Made by a program: the position numbers and the translations under genes
Notes under the pieces: generated by a model
The model's input: the letters and a program-made list of their open reading frames with translations, nothing else
The model's database searches: none
What the model was told of the DNA's origin: nothing
Part shown: positions 59,800-64,000 of the stretch, one piece after another
Layout: the number at the start of each line of letters is the position of its first letter
Position numbering within the stretch: position 1 is the stretch's first letter
DNA from: DSUN01 sp035527715
GTDB taxonomy: Bacteria > Planctomycetota > PUPC01 > DSUN01
Assembly: GCA_035527715.1 (NCBI GenBank)
Contig: DATKZY010000204.1
Span: forward strand, 1 to 64,000
Length of the DNA stretch: 64,000 nucleotides
Direction of reading: 5' to 3'

Positions 59800-60858
59800 T
59801 CACCCCTTGATGGCGAGGTCCTTGTAGCTGTAGCCGGCCTTCTTGAGCAGGGCCGCGCAGTCCGCCGCCTTGCGGGTCCTGCCCGCCGCGAGCATGGCGT
59901 CGGTGAGAAGGGCGACCTGGGCGCCGAAGAGGGCGGGGACATAGTTCTCCTTGCACCGCCCGGTCAGCAGCTTGACGAAGTTGTCGGACGGGTTGGCGGG
60001 ATAGCCCCTGGGGACCTTCGCCTCGATCTTGACGGGTTGCTTGCCCGGCTTCGTGACGAAGAGGTCGGGGCCTTGGAAGGTGATCCAGCCCTTCTCGCCG
60101 AGGATGCGGACGTCGTCGGCGAAGCCGCGAATGTAGTCGCCGATGATGATGAGGCGGCCGGCGGCGCCGTTGGACAGCTCGACGCTGAACGAGCCGTTGA
60201 TCTCGATGGGGCGCTTCTGCCCGCGGTAGACGAAGTCGTAGCTGCCGACCACGCTCTTGGGCAGCAGGGCGGTCATGTAGAGCAGAATGTCCTGGTAGTG
60301 CGAGCCGGAGTCGTTGAGCTGGCCGCCGCCGGAGAACTTCGGGTCGCCGCGCCAGCCGTTGCCGCGCCAGTCCTGGGCCATGTAGACGTAGAAGCTCTGG
60401 ACCTCGCCGATGGCGCCTTTGGCGATGAGCTTGCGGGCGGTGACGTATTTCGCCTCGAAGTGGCGCTGGTAGGTGATCAGGTAGGCCAGGCCCTTCCTGG
60501 CGGCGAGTTTCGCGCTGCGGATGGCGTTGCCCACGCCGCAGACCATGGGCTTCTCGATCATCACGTGGAGGCCGTTCTCCAGGGCGTACATGGTGTGGGC
60601 ATAGTGCAGGGTGTGGGGCGAGAAGACGCCCACGGCGTCGAGGCCGCCCGCGTCAATCATCTTCTTGTAGCCGTCGGGGCCGAGGAAGCGCTGCACGGGG
60701 TGGGCGACGTCGGCCTCGAGCTTGTCGAGGCACTCGGGGTTCGTGTCGGCGGCGGCCACGATTTGCGCGGCGGGGTCCTGGATGAGGGCGCGGACGCGCG
60801 AGCGCCCGGCCCCGCCTGGGCCGATGATGCCGAACCGCACGGTCTTGAGCTTCGCCAC
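59800..60858 (-). CDS. Gfo/Idh/MocA-family oxidoreductase
   Basis: 352 residues. NAD(P)-binding RFGIIGPGGAGRSR, AADTNPECLDKL, GLDAVGVFSPHTLHY and the conserved EKPM with a catalytic Lys are seen. The C-terminal domain includes GGGQLNDSGSHYQDILLYM. Members oxidise or epimerise sugars and related polyols, and many copies are typical of planctomycete-like genomes. The GTG at 60858 follows AGGGAGC. Substrate unknown. Confidence 0.88.
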   Translation of the reverse strand: MAKLKTVRFGIIGPGGAGRSRVRALIQDPAAQIVAAADTNPECLDKLEADVAHPVQRFLGPDGYKKMIDAGGLDAVGVFSPHTLHYAHTMYALENGLHVMIEKPMVCGVGNAIRSAKLAARKGLAYLITYQRHFEAKYVTARKLIAKGAIGEVQSFYVYMAQDWRGNGWRGDPKFSGGGQLNDSGSHYQDILLYMTALLPKSVVGSYDFVYRGQKRPIEINGSFSVELSNGAAGRLIIIGDYIRGFADDVRILGEKGWITFQGPDLFVTKPGKQPVKIEAKVPRGYPANPSDNFVKLLTGRCKENYVPALFGAQVALLTDAMLAAGRTRKAADCAALLKKAGYSYKDLAIKG

Positions 60859-60968
60859 GGTTTGCTCCCTGGCTGCAAGAGTGAGACCGGTTCCGGCCGG
60901 GTCCAATACCCGGCCCGGATGGTGCAAGGATAGCGAAATGTCAGAGCGAGTCAAGGCCGAGTGCTGCG

Positions 60969-61571
60969 TCAAGGTGTCGAGGTGACCGGCTCGCCCAGAG
61001 CCAGGGCGCGGCCGGCCTGGTAGGCGTCGGCGAGGGCGGATGGGTGGTTGAGGATGTCGCCCTGGGCGTCAATGTGCTTGTAGCACAGCTCGCCGCCCCA
61101 GGCGAGCTCCAGGACGTTGAAGAGGGCCTTCATGGTGCGGCGAGGGCCGTCGAACATCCAGCGGCGGTCGAAGCCGCAGCAGGCGAGCCAGAGGCCCTTG
61201 CGGTGGGGGCGGGGCGGGTCGAACAGGGGCTTCTTCATGATGTACTTGAGCGACCAGAAGCACTGGCAGCGGTCAATGAGGATCTTGGCCTGCGCGGAGA
61301 CCGCGGCGAAGAAGATGGGTGTGGCGAAGACCAGGTGGTCGGCGGCGAGGAGCTTGTCGTGGACGGCGAGCGCGTCGTCCCGCACGACGCAGCGCCCGGT
61401 CGTCTGGCAGCGGTCGCACTCGATGCAGGGGTGCATCTTGAGGCCGCGGAGGGCGAGGAACTCGACGCCCGCGCCGGCCTCCTGGGCGCCGCGGAGCACC
61501 TCGTGAAGCAGCGCGTCGGTGTTCCCGTCCTTCCGGGGGCTTCCTGCGATGCCGAGGACGGTGGCGGGCAT
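60969..61571 (-). CDS. flavodoxin-family NAD(P)H-dependent FMN reductase
   Basis: 200 residues. FMN phosphate-binding loop LGIAGSPRKDGNTDALL, and ADHLVFATPIFFAAVSAQAK, are typical of the iron-sulfur flavoprotein / NADPH-dependent FMN reductase group. The motif CIECDRCQTTGRC has cysteines spaced as in members carrying a compact cluster. It starts within 120 bp of the diverging rubrerythrin gene, so both may be part of an oxidative-stress or redox unit. Confidence 0.85.
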   Translation of the reverse strand: MPATVLGIAGSPRKDGNTDALLHEVLRGAQEAGAGVEFLALRGLKMHPCIECDRCQTTGRCVVRDDALAVHDKLLAADHLVFATPIFFAAVSAQAKILIDRCQCFWSLKYIMKKPLFDPPRPHRKGLWLACCGFDRRWMFDGPRRTMKALFNVLELAWGGELCYKHIDAQGDILNHPSALADAYQAGRALALGEPVTSTP

Positions 61572-61600
61572 GGGCGAGGGGCTCCTGGCGGGATTGCGGG

Positions 61601-61629
61601 TTGTCGCGGGAAAGAACTTCTGGTATTAT
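61601..61629 (+). promoter_or_regulatory. promoter of the rubrerythrin-like gene
   Basis: TTGTCG and TATTAT with a 17-bp spacer, about 60 bp before the ATG at 61689. Confidence 0.5.
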
Positions 61630-61688
61630 ACGCGGGCCGGACCGGCGCGCAACCGACGCCGGCGGCGTGAGCAGTCGAGGAGAACGGA

Positions 61689-62186
61689 ATGGCAGAGGCG
61701 AGTGCGCTTCAGTACGCAATTCAGCTCGAGCGCGACGGTCAGGCCTTCTACGCCCAGGTTGCCGCCACGACCAGGAATCCCCTGGGCGGGAAGATGTTCG
61801 AGTCGCTGGCCGCGGACGAGCGGCGTCACGAGCAGGTGCTCGTGGGCATTGCCGGGAAGATGAACGTGGCGCTGGACGGGGACATGCCGAAGGAGCGCCT
61901 CGTCACCCTCTTTGCGGCGGTGGGGGAGCAGTGGCGGGCCGACCTGGGCGCCGAGGCGAGCGACACGGCAGCCGTCGAGAAGGCCCTGGAGATGGAGGCG
62001 GCGAGCATCGCCCACTACCGCACCGAGGCCGCCCGGGCCGCGGGCGAGCGCGAGCGCGCGCTCTACGCCCGCCTCGTTGAGGAGGAGGAGCAGCACGCCG
62101 ACATCCTGCGGAACTGCCTGACGTATCTGAATCGGACAGGGCAGTGGTTCCTGTGGGATGAGAAGGGGTTGCTGGACGGCGGATGA
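61689..62186 (+). CDS. rubrerythrin-like ferritin-family protein
   Basis: 165 residues forming a four-helix ferritin-like bundle. The carboxylate and His ligands of a di-iron site are in QLERDGQAFYAQV, ADERRHEQVL, MEAASIAHYRTE and EEEEQHADIL. The C-terminal rubredoxin domain of classical rubrerythrin is absent. Probable peroxide or iron handling. The ATG is preceded by AGGAGAACGGA. Confidence 0.82.
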   Translation: MAEASALQYAIQLERDGQAFYAQVAATTRNPLGGKMFESLAADERRHEQVLVGIAGKMNVALDGDMPKERLVTLFAAVGEQWRADLGAEASDTAAVEKALEMEAASIAHYRTEAARAAGERERALYARLVEEEEQHADILRNCLTYLNRTGQWFLWDEKGLLDGG

Positions 62187-62281
62187 GGTTGCGCGGGCGG
62201 CCCGGCGGCACCGTACAGCCGCGCAGAAGTGCCAGAGAGAACATCCGGCCACGGCCTCCGCGAGCGCTGTGCAATTTGCGC

Positions 62282-62309
62282 TTGACAGGCCGGAGGAGCA
62301 ATGTATAAT
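62282..62309 (+). promoter_or_regulatory. consensus promoter of the pilM-like gene
   Basis: Perfect TTGACA and perfect TATAAT with a 16-bp spacer, about 90 bp upstream of the TTG start. One of the strongest promoters in the window. Confidence 0.8.
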
Positions 62310-62399
62310 TGCTAGTGGCTAGGCCATTTATGTGCTTGACGGAGGTGGTGCCGAGCGGCCCCATGGCGGGGGGGTGCGCATTGCCGAGGAGTGCCCGAT

Positions 62400-64000
62400 T
62401 TGGCCTATAAGTCGGCTTGGGGCATAGACATCGGGGAGTCCGCCGTCAAGGCGGTGAAGGTGCGCCGCTCGGGCGACACCGTCACCATCGAGGAGTACCA
62501 CACCGTAGCGTGCGAGGCGCGCGCCGACAGCGCTCAGGGCGGCGACAGAGAGTACCGCGTGCGCTCGGCGCTCTCGGAGTTGCAGTATCAGGCCGACCTG
62601 GGGGGGGCGGCAGTGGTCGTGTCGCTGCCCGGCCGCGACGTGTTCCCCCGATTCATCCCGCTGCCACCGGTCGAGAAGAAGCGCATCCCGGAGATCGTGC
62701 GCTACGAGGCGCGCACCCAGATGCCCTTCCCGATTGACGAGGTGGTGTGGGACTACCAGCCGGTGAGCGGGATGGACGTGCCGGGGGAGGAAGTGGAGGT
62801 GGCCTTCTTCGCGGTGAAGAAGGCCACGGTGTACAGCTTCCTCACGAACCTGCGGCTGGCACACGTGACGCCGAACCTCGTGGAGGTCACGCCCCTCGCG
62901 CTCTACAACTTTCTCACCTACGATCGCACCTTCAGCACGGGCACCGTGGTCATCGACGTCGGTGCGGCGAACACCGACCTGGTGATCATCGACGGGGAGC
63001 GCTTCTGGACGCGCAGCGTGGCGATCTCGGGCAACGACATCACGCGCGCGCTCCAGGAGAAGTACCAGATTTCGTTCGAGGAGGCGGAGAGCCTCAAGCG
63101 CAAGGCGACCGGCTCGAAGCAGGGGGAGAAGATCTTCGGCGCCATGAAGCCGATCGTGGACGACCTGATCGGCGAGCTCCAACGCTCGATCGGCTACTAC
63201 AAGGCCCAGCAGTCGCGCACCGCGCGCATCGAGCGCGTCATCCTCCTGGGAAACTCCTTCAAGCTCCCGCAACTGGTCGAATACTTCCGAAAGGGCCTGG
63301 ACTATCAGGTCTCGCTCCTCGACCGCGTGAGCCGGGTGCGCGTGGCGAGCGGGATGGACGCCGAGAAGTTCGAGGCGGAGCTGCCCAGCTACGCCGTGGC
63401 CCTGGGGCTGGCGATCCAGGGCGTGGGCGCCGGGCGGGTGAACATTGACCTCATGCCGCGCGAGCTCGTGCGCGAGCGCCTCCTGCGTCAGAAGCTCCCC
63501 TACGCCGCCGCCGTCCTGCTGCTGCTCGCCATGCCGCTCCTCGTCGGATACCAGGCGGCCTCCAGCGAGATCGCTCGCTGCGAGGTCGAGAAAGGCCCCA
63601 TCGAGAAGGAGACGGCCAAGTACCGCGACCTGCTCAAGAAGGAGGCGGATACGGCGGCCTGGGGCAAACTGGCGACCGATCTCAAGGCCATGGGAGAGTT
63701 CGGGGAGGGGCGCTCGGAGTGGGCGCTGTTCGTCCACGACCTCAACTGCGGCGTGAACACCCTGGACCGCGAGCCGTTCCGCCTCAACCAGATTCGAGAG
63801 ATCACACCCGCCGAGGTGGCGGGCCTGACGGGCGACAGCCTCGGACGGGTGGGCGGCCCCTCGCTCGACGCCATCCGCGCCGAGGGCCTGCGGGTCGAGG
63901 TGAAGTTCGAGAAGGACACCGAGTTCAGCGCCGAGGACGTTCGGCGCCTGCGCGACTGCCTGGAGACGCAGCGGACCCTGGACCCGCAGCACCCCCGCGT
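62400..64000 (+). CDS. pilM: type IV pilus PilM fused to PilN-like domain (partial)
   Basis: 533 complete codons; the gene runs past the window end. Residues 1 to about 345 are PilM, an FtsA-like actin fold: AWGIDIGESAVKAVKV, SLPGRDVFPRFIPLP, PFPIDEVVWDYQ, VVIDVGAANTDLVIID and VILLGNSFKLP. From VNIDLMPRELVRERLLRQKL (347-366) it changes to the start of PilN (I-N-L-x-P type), followed by one membrane helix (YAAAVLLLLAMPLLVGYQAA) and a coiled coil. PilM and PilN are normally separate and interact through this very junction. TTG start with GAGGAG about 9 nt upstream. Part of a type IV pilus or secretion platform. Confidence 0.85.
   Translation, partial: MAYKSAWGIDIGESAVKAVKVRRSGDTVTIEEYHTVACEARADSAQGGDREYRVRSALSELQYQADLGGAAVVVSLPGRDVFPRFIPLPPVEKKRIPEIVRYEARTQMPFPIDEVVWDYQPVSGMDVPGEEVEVAFFAVKKATVYSFLTNLRLAHVTPNLVEVTPLALYNFLTYDRTFSTGTVVIDVGAANTDLVIIDGERFWTRSVAISGNDITRALQEKYQISFEEAESLKRKATGSKQGEKIFGAMKPIVDDLIGELQRSIGYYKAQQSRTARIERVILLGNSFKLPQLVEYFRKGLDYQVSLLDRVSRVRVASGMDAEKFEAELPSYAVALGLAIQGVGAGRVNIDLMPRELVRERLLRQKLPYAAAVLLLLAMPLLVGYQAASSEIARCEVEKGPIEKETAKYRDLLKKEADTAAWGKLATDLKAMGEFGEGRSEWALFVHDLNCGVNTLDREPFRLNQIREITPAEVAGLTGDSLGRVGGPSLDAIRAEGLRVEVKFEKDTEFSAEDVRRLRDCLETQRTLDPQHPR

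Overview
The window is GC-rich bacterial DNA with long open frames on both strands. Its flavour is that of the PVC superphylum, most likely a planctomycete-like lineage. The clues are MJ0042-type zinc-ribbon proteins, a zinc ribbon-TIR-protein kinase fusion, many intergenic palindromic repeats, and a division cluster ending in a strongly degenerate FtsZ relative. The assignment is inference; there is no rRNA gene here.

Region 1 (1-14.2 kb) is accessory DNA. It opens with short fragments resembling the 3' end of tRNA-Asn and a NusG-like gene fused in frame to the C-terminal part of a GHMP (fucokinase-type) kinase. Then comes a head-to-tail array of five large serine recombinases plus one internally deleted relic. 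They alternate between two subtypes (A-B-deltaA-B-A-B), and a PIN/antitoxin pair on the other strand sits before the last one. A DUF4062-ATPase-winged-helix gene follows. Region 2 (14.2-19.1 kb) is a compact minus-strand operon: zinc ribbon, amidoligase, two small proteins, class II glutamine amidotransferase, stand-alone integrase core-binding domain, two unknowns and a tyrosine integrase. It looks like a mobile cassette for amide-bond chemistry. Region 3 (19.4-24.8 kb) holds an XRE regulator, zinc-ribbon and membrane proteins, a broken SHOCT gene, a possible replication initiator and tRNA-Lys(CTT).

Region 4 (24.8-35.3 kb) is ordinary chromosome. It carries dCMP deaminase, two paralogous small membrane proteins, a minus-strand operon (AmmeMemoRadiSam B, PfkB kinase, ThpR, a BioD-like/DRTGG protein) starting from a good promoter, tandem nucleotidyltransferases, and a secreted glycosidase-like protein with a DppA-type aminopeptidase. 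A 0.9-kb gene-free stretch (35.3-36.3 kb) is packed with hairpin repeats whose stems covary. It is followed by the TIR-kinase gene and comEC.

Region 5 (40.8-58.7 kb) is a division and cell-wall cluster: mraZ, mraZ, rsmH, ftsI, murE, a GAF protein, murF, a sigma-4-like HTH protein, ftsW, murG, murC, murB, ddl, ftsQ, ftsA and an ftsZ-like gene. ftsL, mraY and murD are absent from it. mraZ2 has a textbook four-repeat MraZ box just after a strong promoter. Palindromic elements of several families have entered this cluster; one forms the 3' end of murE and another lies in frame inside murB. The FtsZ-like protein keeps the C-terminal FtsA-binding peptide but has lost most GTP-binding and GTPase motifs. 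Region 6 (58.8-64 kb) has a membrane protein, a Gfo/Idh/MocA oxidoreductase, a flavodoxin-family reductase, a rubrerythrin-like protein, and a PilM-PilN fusion running off the window.
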